This document shows, piece after piece, positions 1-6,406 of a DNA stretch of 9,276 bases. The notes beneath the pieces were generated by a model that saw only the letters and a program-made list of their open reading frames with translations, was not told where the DNA came from and did no database searches. The stretch is from Phycisphaerae bacterium (GTDB taxonomy: Bacteria; Planctomycetota; Phycisphaerae; Phycisphaerales; SM1A02): NCBI GenBank assembly GCA_018663565.1, contig JABJQE010000005.1:1-9276 (forward strand), given 5' to 3'. Both the position numbers and the translations under genes were made by a program. Every line of letters starts with the position of its first letter. Position 1 is the first letter of the stretch.

Positions 1-420
1 TACGAAACGCTCCATGGCGCCCTCATGCCAATTCTGCATGATGTGCAACGCATCCATGGCTGGATCACACCACAGGCGATGGAGGAAATTGCCGCCTTCC
101 TCGAACTTCAGCCAGCACAGGTCATGGATACCGCCACGTTCTACGAGGAGTACCACACGCACCCCGTTGGCGAGCACGTCATTGCGATCTGCCAATCAGT
201 GGCTTGTGAAGCATGTGGTCATCGGGCCATTATCGACCACGTCAAGAACCGCCTCGGTATCGAACCCCACGAGACGACCAAAGATGGAAAATTCACACTG
301 ATGGCGCTTGAGTGTCTCGGATCATGCGACACGGCTCCATGCGCGCTCGTCAATGACGACCGGCACGATGACCTGACCATCTCTGCGATCGATCACGTTA
401 TTGATCGGTTGTCGTCGTGA
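1..420 (+). CDS. nuoE: NADH-quinone oxidoreductase subunit E (NuoE), 5' end missing
   Basis: This is the 24-kDa subunit of the NADH-oxidising arm of respiratory complex I, a cytoplasmic [2Fe-2S] thioredoxin-fold protein that works with NuoF. The reading frame is open at base 1, and the codons before the first ATG (base 25) already fit the family's N-terminal helices, so the gene starts upstream and about 20-30 residues are missing. The text 'HGWITPQAMEEIAAFL' followed by 'TATFYEEYHTHPVG' is typical of NuoE. The four cluster ligands are visible: CxxxxC (codons at 190 and 205) and CxxxC in 'ECLGSC' (313 and 325). The stop overlaps the next ORF as TGATG. The same fold occurs in HoxE, HndA and formate dehydrogenase gamma subunits. 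Without the upstream genes a complex I role is likely but not certain. Confidence 0.93.
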   Translation, partial: YETLHGALMPILHDVQRIHGWITPQAMEEIAAFLELQPAQVMDTATFYEEYHTHPVGEHVIAICQSVACEACGHRAIIDHVKNRLGIEPHETTKDGKFTLMALECLGSCDTAPCALVNDDRHDDLTISAIDHVIDRLSS

Positions 421-629
421 TGGCCAGCAAGAAGAAACCACTGATGCGGTGCCTTGGCGAGTTCGCCGGCCACATCATCAAGGGTGTCCGCACGCCAGCG
501 ACCACCGATCGGCAAGAAGTCGCCCGAAAGGTTGAAGAACGAACAGAGAACGGTGTCACGCTTCGCCGCACGACAATCGATGAAATCGAACTGCCCGCCG
601 CAAGGAACGACGATCATGTTTCTGACTGA
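420..629 (+). CDS. small uncharacterised protein between nuoE and nuoF
   Basis: I cannot assign a function to this 69-residue protein. It begins with ATG in the TGATG overlap with the nuoE stop (a GTG sits directly before it at 417) and runs 14 bp into nuoF, so its translation is probably coupled to both neighbours. The sequence is soluble-looking and highly charged: a basic start 'MASKKK', a short hydrophobic/aromatic stretch 'CLGEFAGHIIKGV', a charged middle 'RQEVARKVEERTENG' that could be helical, then 'VTLRRTTIDEIEL' and an acidic tail. There is no signal peptide and no cysteine pair for a metal cluster (one Cys only). That the frame is really coding is supported by the two tight overlaps and by sensible protein-like composition. 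It may be an assembly or accessory factor of the NADH module, but that is inferred from position only. Confidence 0.75.
   Translation: MASKKKPLMRCLGEFAGHIIKGVRTPATTDRQEVARKVEERTENGVTLRRTTIDEIELPAARNDDHVSD
602..606 (+). promoter_or_regulatory. ribosome binding site that sets the nuoF start
   Basis: AAGGA lies 9 bases before the ATG at 616. It supports that ATG over the in-frame ATG at 454, which would add 54 residues with no family similarity inside the small upstream ORF. Confidence 0.7.
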
Positions 630-1968
630 ACCAGTTCTGACAAAGCGTATTCCGACCTGGCCATGGGCCGATCCTGCTGAGCGTGTGCGGATCACCGGTG
701 AGCAGTACATCAAGACCGGCGGCTACGAGGCACTTCGTAAAGCGGTCGCCATGGACCCAAGCGACGTCATTCAATCGGTCAAGGACGCGCAGCTCCGCGG
801 ACGTGGCGGCGCTGGCTTCCCCGCTGGAGTCAAGTGGGGATTTCTGCCCGAGCCAGACGGCGGCCGTCGCTACCTCGCTGTGAATTGCGACGAGGCCGAG
901 CCAGGCACATTCAAAGACCGATTGCTCGTTGACTTCGACCCACACCAGATTCTCGAAGGTATCGCCATTGCGTGCTGGGCCTGCCGGCTCGACACCGCCT
1001 ACTTCTTCCTGCGGGGCGAGTACCGACATCAAGCCGACACGATGCGAATGGCAATCGCTGAAGCGTATGAACTGGGCATCTTTGGGCCACAAGGTCTGCT
1101 CAAAGGCGCCGTTGACTTTTCGGTCGACTGCCACCTGCACCGCAGCGCCGGCGCATACATCTGCGGAGAAGAAACCGCATTGCTCGAAGCCATCGAGGGC
1201 AAGCGCGGATGGCCTCGTATCAAGCCGCCATTCCCTGCAGTCAAGGGGCTCTTCGGTCGGCCGACCATTGTCAACAACGTCGAAACACTCTGTGCCGTGC
1301 CGCACATTATTGAGCGCGGAGCCGAGTGGTATACCAGCATGGGTGTCGAGTCAACGATTGGGCAACCAGCGTCGTTTGGTACCAAGCTCGTTGGGGTCTC
1401 AGGACACGTCAATCGTACTGGCGTCTACGAAGTAGGCCTCGGGACATCAATCAAAGATATCGTCCAGAGCAATGACTACTGCCAAGGCATGAAGGGTGGT
1501 CGCGCGTACAAGGCTTCAATCCCAGGCGGCGTAAGCATGGGTGTCCTTGACACCAGTGAGTTTGACGCCGCGCTCGACTTTGACATCGGTCGCAAGTACG
1601 GCATCATGGGTCTTGGCACAGCCTGTCCAATCATGTTCGACGAGGGCACCGATATGGTGATGGTGGCCCGCAACATTGCCCGATTCTTCAAAAATGAATC
1701 CTGCGGACAATGCACACCATGCCGTGATGGCTCGCAGTGGGTCTACAAACTGCTGCTCAAGATTGAACGTGGCGAGGCCAAGGCCAGAGATCTCGACCTA
1801 TTGACCGAAGTCGCTGGTTCAATGGGCTCTATGCCCGGCACCACCATTTGCGGTCTCGCCGATGGCACGAGCTGGGCCACGAGAACCCTCGTGGACAAGT
1901 TCCGCTCAGAATTCGAGGCTCGTATCGCCCCTACAGCTGCTAGGGCGGCGGTTGGGTCTACATCCTGA
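616..1968 (+). CDS. nuoF: NADH-quinone oxidoreductase subunit F (NuoF)
   Basis: This flavoprotein oxidises NADH, carrying FMN and the N3 [4Fe-4S] cluster, and passes electrons to NuoE/NuoG in the peripheral arm of complex I. The 450 residues match the usual family size. Visible motifs are the glycine-rich nucleotide site 'GRGGAGFPAGVKWGF' (about residues 62-76), 'NCDEAEPGTFKDR' in the FMN domain, 'GAYICGEETALLEAIEG' with the adjoining 'RIKPPFPA', the SLBB-like region, and cluster ligands 'ESCGQCTPCRDG' (Cys363, Cys366, Cys369) with the fourth at Cys412 in 'TTICGLADG'. All key residues are intact. The ATG at 616 is chosen because it has an AAGGA site and the family N-terminus follows. The gene overlaps the preceding small ORF by 14 bp. 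nuoG, the usual next gene, is absent downstream. HoxF and HndC are paralogues, but the length and missing fused domains favour NuoF. Confidence 0.96.
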   Translation: MFLTEPVLTKRIPTWPWADPAERVRITGEQYIKTGGYEALRKAVAMDPSDVIQSVKDAQLRGRGGAGFPAGVKWGFLPEPDGGRRYLAVNCDEAEPGTFKDRLLVDFDPHQILEGIAIACWACRLDTAYFFLRGEYRHQADTMRMAIAEAYELGIFGPQGLLKGAVDFSVDCHLHRSAGAYICGEETALLEAIEGKRGWPRIKPPFPAVKGLFGRPTIVNNVETLCAVPHIIERGAEWYTSMGVESTIGQPASFGTKLVGVSGHVNRTGVYEVGLGTSIKDIVQSNDYCQGMKGGRAYKASIPGGVSMGVLDTSEFDAALDFDIGRKYGIMGLGTACPIMFDEGTDMVMVARNIARFFKNESCGQCTPCRDGSQWVYKLLLKIERGEAKARDLDLLTEVAGSMGSMPGTTICGLADGTSWATRTLVDKFRSEFEARIAPTAARAAVGSTS

Positions 1969-1980
1969 CCTTTCCGTTGG

Positions 1981-2000
1981 CCCGGCTACGCTCTGCCGGG
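1981..2000 (+). other. short GC-rich hairpin after nuoF
   Basis: CCCGGC (1981-1986) and GCCGGG (1995-2000) form a perfect 6-bp stem with an 8-base loop, 12 bp after the nuoF stop. No T-run follows, so it is not a standard intrinsic terminator. It could slow RNA decay or mark the border between the nuo genes and the ybeY operon, or be chance. Confidence 0.35.
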
Positions 2001-2028
2001 TAGGCTAGGACCCCTGAATAACCAGTTT

Positions 2029-2034
2029 GAGGAG
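2029..2034 (+). promoter_or_regulatory. GAGGAG directly against the ybeY ATG
   Basis: A strong Shine-Dalgarno-like GAGGAG touches the ATG at 2035 with no spacer, which is too close for normal initiation. It makes the chosen start uncertain. The next in-frame ATG (2074) lacks a clear site of its own. Confidence 0.4.
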
Positions 2035-2637
2035 ATGCGAGCGTCACTTTCGGCGACGCTACGGAATACACCGATGAACACCCCCTGCACCGCGCAGCCG
2101 AATCCAGGCTGCGATGACCGAGACGAGCTAGGCTCGTCGACCGAGGGCGACGTCCCCCCCGAACGGACGCCTCGCCCCGCATCAGACCCTGTTGACCTCA
2201 CGCTCAGTTCAACGCTCATCAGCGATGAACGAATTGCTGCGTTGCGTTCGCAGGTGCACGCTGTTCTCGCGCACCTTCCCCGGCCAGTAACGCGTGTGGG
2301 CATTTCTGTCATGGATGATGCTTCCATGATCGAACTTCACTCGAAGTGGCACAACCTCTCGACCACCACCGATGTCATCACGTTCGAGACGAGTACCGAG
2401 GGACCACTTGAGGTTGATATTGCCGTTTGCCTCGACGAGGCGATTCGCGCAGCAACCGAGCACAAGCACTCCGAAGATGCTGAACTCCTGCTCTATATCG
2501 TCCACGGCCTCCTGCACTGTTGTGGATTCGACGACCACGACGACGCTGCCTCTGCTCGCATGCATACCGAAGAAGATCGCCTGCTTGCTGCAATTGGCCA
2601 CGACGCCGTCTACGCCCCTCGGAGGCCACGCCAATGA
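2035..2637 (+). CDS. ybeY: rRNA maturation RNase YbeY
   Basis: YbeY is a zinc-dependent single-strand endoribonuclease involved in 16S rRNA 3'-end maturation and ribosome quality control in the cytoplasm. The conserved core is clear: 'STTTDVITFE' (about residues 109-118), a following 'EVDIAVCLDEA' strand and helix, and the metal motif 'HGLLHCCGFDDH' with His157, His161 and His168. The common pattern is HxxxHxxxxxH; here the third His is one residue further on (GFDDH instead of GYDH). At 200 residues the protein is about 45 longer than E. coli YbeY, the excess being a Pro/Asp/Thr-rich N-terminal tail (residues 1-53) with no recognisable domain. The start may be 2035 or 2074. Its last codons hold the ribosome site of the next gene, which starts inside the ybeY stop (ATGA). 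The pairing with a CorC-type gene resembles ybeY-ybeX of enterobacteria. Confidence 0.93.
   Translation: MRASLSATLRNTPMNTPCTAQPNPGCDDRDELGSSTEGDVPPERTPRPASDPVDLTLSSTLISDERIAALRSQVHAVLAHLPRPVTRVGISVMDDASMIELHSKWHNLSTTTDVITFETSTEGPLEVDIAVCLDEAIRAATEHKHSEDAELLLYIVHGLLHCCGFDDHDDAASARMHTEEDRLLAAIGHDAVYAPRRPRQ
2122..2138 (+). other. perfect 7-bp inverted repeat in the ybeY N-terminal extension
   Basis: GACGAGC, loop TAG, GCTCGTC: a 7-bp perfect stem with a 3-base loop lying in the region that encodes the poorly conserved N-terminal tail of YbeY. It could fold in the mRNA near the start. No function can be assigned. Confidence 0.4.
2621..2625 (+). promoter_or_regulatory. ribosome binding site for the corC-like gene
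   Basis: GGAGG inside the 3' end of ybeY, 8 bases before the ATG at 2634. It settles the start there and rules out the longer in-frame reading from 2520, whose first 38 residues are an arginine-rich out-of-frame copy of ybeY. Confidence 0.8.
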
Positions 2638-3902
2638 CTGCCTTTCTTGCACTCGTTGCCTTAGGACTTGCCTGTTGGTTTGCAGCGCTTGAACGCGCAC
2701 TCCGCAATGGACCACGCAGCGAATTTGGTGAGTATCTCGAAAAGACTGGCCGCGAAGCACTCGCTGTCCATCTTGAACGTCGCGCAGACGCGGTCGGCGA
2801 CGTTCTATCTCTTGCTGCTCACTTTCTCCAGGTGCTCTTTCTCGCTGTCTGGGCCACCGCCATCGCAGGCTGGGCTCCATCAGGCAATTCGAATTGGGCT
2901 GGACAGCTCTTTGCGGCCGGCATTTCGGCCGTCCCGCTGCTGTGGCTCTCCAATTCAATTATTGCGCCAGCCATTGCAAAGTGGTCCGGCGGCGCGCTGC
3001 TCCAAGGGTGCCTCTGGGTTCTTCGGTTCGCCGCAACAATTGCGCCCGTGGTGTCATGGGTCTCCGCCTTTGTCAATGAGGTCATCAAGCGACTCAGCGG
3101 CGCCGCCATGCAACCCAACGGTCGAACAAGCGACGCCGAGGCCGAACTGCTTCGAAGTATCGATGCCAAACAACGCGAGGGCGAACTTGCAGCAGGCGCC
3201 AAGACACTCATAGAGAATGTCTTTGATTTCACCACCACCGACGTAGGCGAAGTCATGACACCTCGAATCGATATCGAAGGCATTGAAATGACCGACGATC
3301 TCGGTGTCATTCGAGCGTTCATCTTGAGCGCTGGCCACTCGCGTATTCCCGTCTTCGAAGAAGACCTCGACCATATTGACGGCATTCTGTATGTAAAGGA
3401 TCTCATCCCGTTCCTTGGCGAAGATGCCTCTGGATTTGAACTTCGGCCACTTTTGCGAAGGCCGATCGTTATTCCAGAAACCAAGCCCGTCGCGGACTTG
3501 CTTGCTGACTTTCAACAAGCCGAAGTGCACATGGCAATTGTCGTTGATGAATACGGCGGCACAGCTGGCCTTGCCACCATTGAAGACGTCCTCGAGGAGA
3601 TCGTGGGCGAGATCTATGACGAGCACGAGGGCAATGATGATGAAGACGAGCCAGTCTTGCTTGAAACCGACGCCAACACCTGGGAAGTCGATGGACGGTT
3701 CCATATTGATGATTTCAATGAGGCCGCCGATTCCTCGCTGCCCGAGGACGATGAATACGACACTGTCGGCGGGTGGTTTACTGCCTGTGTTGGCCATGTC
3801 CCGGCCTCTGGCGAATCACATGTGGTAGATGGGCTTGAGTTTGAGGTCCTCGAGGCCGAACCCACTCGCGTCATCAAACTACGCGTTCGACGCGTGGAGT
3901 GA
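2634..3902 (+). CDS. CorC/HlyC-family (CNNM-like) membrane protein with CBS pair
   Basis: Members of this family (CorC, YbeX, CNNM) are membrane proteins linked to magnesium/cobalt efflux and, for YbeX, to ribosome homeostasis. The 422 residues show hydrophobic segments at about 1-19, 57-80, 89-115 and 125-147 (a diverged DUF21/CNNM membrane domain). These are followed by a cytoplasmic CBS pair: first copy from 'VGEVMTPRIDIEGI' (residue 204) to 'GILYVKDLIPFLG' (262), second about 273-326 ending in 'AIVVDEYGGTAGLATIEDVLEEIVGEI'. An acidic linker (DDEDE) and the C-terminal transporter-associated domain (about 340-420, 'WEVDGRFHIDDFNE') complete it. The ATG overlaps the ybeY stop as ATGA and has GGAGG at the right distance. 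The second segment sits where DUF21 usually has 'FFSGAETAL'; here it reads 'CWFAALERAL'. The family call is firm; the transported ion is not known. Confidence 0.9.
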   Translation: MTAFLALVALGLACWFAALERALRNGPRSEFGEYLEKTGREALAVHLERRADAVGDVLSLAAHFLQVLFLAVWATAIAGWAPSGNSNWAGQLFAAGISAVPLLWLSNSIIAPAIAKWSGGALLQGCLWVLRFAATIAPVVSWVSAFVNEVIKRLSGAAMQPNGRTSDAEAELLRSIDAKQREGELAAGAKTLIENVFDFTTTDVGEVMTPRIDIEGIEMTDDLGVIRAFILSAGHSRIPVFEEDLDHIDGILYVKDLIPFLGEDASGFELRPLLRRPIVIPETKPVADLLADFQQAEVHMAIVVDEYGGTAGLATIEDVLEEIVGEIYDEHEGNDDEDEPVLLETDANTWEVDGRFHIDDFNEAADSSLPEDDEYDTVGGWFTACVGHVPASGESHVVDGLEFEVLEAEPTRVIKLRVRRVE

Positions 3903-3909
3903 TCACTCC
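3896..3909. repeat. 14-bp perfect palindrome at the corC-like stop codon
   Basis: GGAGTGATCACTCC is its own reverse complement and spans the TGA stop (3900-3902) of the CorC-like gene, about 32 bp before the carboxyltransferase start. It could be an operator-like site for a dimeric regulator between operon genes or a chance palindrome. No second copy was noticed in the window. Confidence 0.4.
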
Positions 3910-3941
3910 GAGGGACGCTGAGCGGTATCCTGACCAACCAA

Positions 3942-5579
3942 ATGACGACTCAACCATGCGAACTCCACTCGGCCAACGAGGACTACCTCGCTGAAGCCGC
4001 CACGATCAAACTCGGTGGTGGCGACAAGGGCATCGCACGCCAACACCGCCACGGACGTCTGACAGCACGCGAACGCATCGAGCACCTCGTGGACCCGGGC
4101 GGCTATCACTTCGAGTGCGGACTCTTTGCAGCGTGGGGGATGTACAAAGAATATGGCGGCGCACCAGCCGCGGGTGTTGTCACCACGATTGCTCCAGTCG
4201 GGGGCCGCCTCTGCATGATTGTGGCCAATGACGCCACCGTCAAAGCGGGCGCATTCTTCCCGATGACGTGCAAGAAGATCATTCGCGCCCAAATGATCGC
4301 CCTTCGCGCTCGCCTCCCATTGATCTACCTCGTCGACTCAGCGGGTGTCTTCCTTCCACTTCAAGAAGATGTATTCCCAGACACCGATGACTTTGGTCGT
4401 GTCTTCCGCAACAACGCTGTGATATCTGCAGCGGGCGTTCCACAAATCGCGGCCATCATGGGTAACTGTGTTGCGGGTGGTGGATACTTACCAGTGCTTT
4501 CTGATGTCATCTTGATGACCGAGGGCAGCGGCCTTTATCTGGCAGGTCCAGCACTCGTCAAGGCCGCTATTGGACAAGAGGTCGACAGCGAAGACCTTGG
4601 CGGCGCCGAGATGCACGCATCAATTTCGGGAACGGTCGACTTCCGAGAGAAGGATGACAAATCCTGTCTGAAGCGACTTCGTGACATCATGCTCGCTGAC
4701 ATGAAGACGCCGCCGATGCAAGATTCACCCATTGAGGCCGCACCACCTATACACGAACCTGCCGCGGTTTATGACGTGTTCTCTGCCGACCCACACGAGC
4801 AGTACGACGTTGTTGAGTTACTCGAGAGCGTCGTAGATAACCACTCATGGAATGAGTACCGCGCCGAATTTGGCGGATCAATCGTCTGTGGATATGCAAG
4901 GATTTCTGGCTGGCCATGTGGCATCGTGGCCAACCAACGCAAATTGACAGATCGGATCATGCCGGGCGGCAAAGAGGGGCCATCTCGCTCATTGAATATG
5001 CCAGCAGTGGTGTACGTGGAAAGCGCCGACAAGGCCGCTCGGTTCATCATGGACTGCAACCAAAAGCATATTCCAATCATCTTCGTACACGACACAACTG
5101 GATTTATGGTTGGCCGAGACAGCGAACAAGCGGGCATCATTCGAAGCGGCGCCAAGATGGTCAATGCAATGAGCAATAGCATCGTTCCAAAGATCAGCCT
5201 TATCACCGGTGGCTCATATGGGGCGGGAAACTACGCCATGTGTGGCCGCGCCTTTGATCCATTCCTTACGCTCGCCTGGCCAAGTAGCCGGTGTGCCGTC
5301 ATGAGCGCCCAAAGTGCTGCGGGCACACTTCTACAAATCGATCTCGCAGCACGGAAACGTCGTGGCGAAGAAATTGACGAAGAAGAACGATCGCAGCTCC
5401 TTGAGGCCATTTCAGCTTCATACAACGAGCAACAAGACATTCGATACGGCGCAGCACGAGAATGGGTTGATCGCATCATTGAACCGCATGAGACGCGTAA
5501 TGAACTCTCGGCGGCGTTACAAATTGCCTCAACCTTCCCGATTGAAGAGTCGTTTCGCACCGGCGTCCTGCAAACCTAG
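3942..5579 (+). CDS. acyl-CoA carboxylase carboxyltransferase (beta) subunit, methylcrotonyl/propionyl-CoA type
   Basis: This subunit transfers the carboxyl group from carboxybiotin to an acyl-CoA in the cytoplasm. The 545 residues give the two crotonase-fold halves of the family. N-half signatures are 'RLTARERIEHLVDPG' (39-53), 'LPLIYLVDSAGVFLPLQEDVFPD' region (125-147), the oxyanion glycines in 'GNCVAGGGYLPVLSD' (174-188) and 'EDLGGAEMH' (217-225). C-half signatures are 'IPIIFVHDTTGFMVGRDSE' (377-395) and 'GGSYGAGNYAMCGRAFDP' (423-440). The 'FPD..DFGRVF' and 'GNYAMCGRAFDP' wording is closer to methylcrotonyl-CoA carboxylase beta than to PccB, but a mutase gene nearby fits propionyl-CoA carboxylase, so the substrate is left open. 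No biotin carboxylase/carrier subunit lies in the window. The start has no strong ribosome site, suggesting coupling to the gene 39 bp upstream. Near the end, 'VDRIIEPHETR' stands where the family normally has 'DGIIDPRDTR'. Confidence 0.92.
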   Translation: MTTQPCELHSANEDYLAEAATIKLGGGDKGIARQHRHGRLTARERIEHLVDPGGYHFECGLFAAWGMYKEYGGAPAAGVVTTIAPVGGRLCMIVANDATVKAGAFFPMTCKKIIRAQMIALRARLPLIYLVDSAGVFLPLQEDVFPDTDDFGRVFRNNAVISAAGVPQIAAIMGNCVAGGGYLPVLSDVILMTEGSGLYLAGPALVKAAIGQEVDSEDLGGAEMHASISGTVDFREKDDKSCLKRLRDIMLADMKTPPMQDSPIEAAPPIHEPAAVYDVFSADPHEQYDVVELLESVVDNHSWNEYRAEFGGSIVCGYARISGWPCGIVANQRKLTDRIMPGGKEGPSRSLNMPAVVYVESADKAARFIMDCNQKHIPIIFVHDTTGFMVGRDSEQAGIIRSGAKMVNAMSNSIVPKISLITGGSYGAGNYAMCGRAFDPFLTLAWPSSRCAVMSAQSAAGTLLQIDLAARKRRGEEIDEEERSQLLEAISASYNEQQDIRYGAAREWVDRIIEPHETRNELSAALQIASTFPIEESFRTGVLQT

Positions 5580-5581
5580 CC

Positions 5582-6406
5582 ATGGCATCGCGTGTACATC
5601 TTGAAGGACGGCCCATCGTGATCACTGGCGGGGGCACCGGTATTGGCGCTGCAACTGCAATCGCCTGCAACGCCGCCCGGATGCCCGTAGTCATTGCGGG
5701 CAGACGACTCGAGCCGCTCCAGACTGTTTGTAACCAACTTGACCGTGGTCTTATTGTTCAGGTTGACGTGACTGATCCTGATCACGTACCCACACTGCTT
5801 GATTCGGCCGAAGAGGCATTTGGTCCTCCTTGGGCGGTTTTGGCAAACGCTGGGCACGGTCTCGATCGAACAGCGCACGGCACCAGTGAGGCCGCCATGC
5901 GAGAGATCTTCGAAGTCAATTTCTTCTCGACCCACCTCCTGCTTCAAGAGGCCGCCCGCCGCATGATTGCACGCCAGCAGGGTGGGCATCTTCTCGCGAC
6001 CGCTTCATGCGTCTCGAAATTTGCGCCGCCCTACCACGGCGCCTATGCCGCAACAAAGGCCGCCCAAGATTTATACTGTCAGGCCATGCGACTTGAACTC
6101 GCCCCGGCCGGCATTCATGTCTCAACCGTGCACCCGGGCACAATTGTGACTGACTTCTTCGATGTCTCAGCCAACCTCAGTGGGCGAACCGGTACACGCA
6201 GCGGAATTGATCACACGCCAAAGATGTTTCAACAGACCCCGGATCGCATTGCCTCGGCCATTGTTAAGTGCCTCCGCCGACCGGTGCCTGAAGTCTGGAC
6301 GAGCAAACTCATTCGGCTATCGGCTGCGATTCGCACCTACTTCCCCAAGATGCTCGATCGTTCGATGCGCAAGATGTTGGAATCTGACCGCATCGAATCA
6401 GAGTGA
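5582..6406 (+). CDS. classical short-chain dehydrogenase/reductase (SDR)
   Basis: A 274-residue NAD(P)-dependent oxidoreductase with a complete classical SDR set: cofactor motif 'TGGGTGIG' (15-22), 'AGRR' (39-42, two arginines that favour NADPH), 'DVTD' (62-65), 'NAG' (89-91), Asn113, Ser142, and Tyr155/Lys159 in 'YAATK'. After the Rossmann core, 'HPGTIVTDFF' is the usual substrate loop. The C-terminal region is basic and amphipathic ('KLIRLSAAIRTYFPKMLDRSMRKM'), as in SDRs that may lie on membranes. The ATG is 2 bp after the carboxyltransferase stop, without its own ribosome site, so it is probably co-translated. A step in acyl-CoA or lipid metabolism is plausible, but the substrate cannot be read from the sequence. 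Its stop TGA abuts the stop of the convergent gene. Confidence 0.92.
   Translation: MASRVHLEGRPIVITGGGTGIGAATAIACNAARMPVVIAGRRLEPLQTVCNQLDRGLIVQVDVTDPDHVPTLLDSAEEAFGPPWAVLANAGHGLDRTAHGTSEAAMREIFEVNFFSTHLLLQEAARRMIARQQGGHLLATASCVSKFAPPYHGAYAATKAAQDLYCQAMRLELAPAGIHVSTVHPGTIVTDFFDVSANLSGRTGTRSGIDHTPKMFQQTPDRIASAIVKCLRRPVPEVWTSKLIRLSAAIRTYFPKMLDRSMRKMLESDRIESE

Noticed and set aside
454..615. In-frame upstream extension of nuoF from the ATG at 454
   Set aside because: The 54 extra residues overlap the small ORF out of frame and show no family similarity, while the ATG at 616 has a ribosome site and the family N-terminus.
556..1305. Minus-strand reading frame of 249 codons opposite nuoF
   Set aside because: It lies opposite a fully conserved NuoF sequence and shows no motif of its own.
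1969..2034. Intrinsic terminator between nuoF and ybeY
   Set aside because: The 6-bp stem at 1981-2000 is not followed by a T-run, so it is listed only as a hairpin.
2520..2633. In-frame upstream extension of the CorC-like gene
   Set aside because: It is an arginine-rich out-of-frame reading of ybeY; GGAGG and the ATGA overlap place the start at 2634.
2209..2958. Minus-strand reading frame of 249 codons across ybeY and the corC-like gene
   Set aside because: It lies opposite two recognised genes and has Arg/Gln-rich composition without motifs.
3054..3797. Minus-strand reading frame of 247 codons opposite the CBS domains
   Set aside because: It lies opposite conserved CBS and CorC regions and has no recognisable features.
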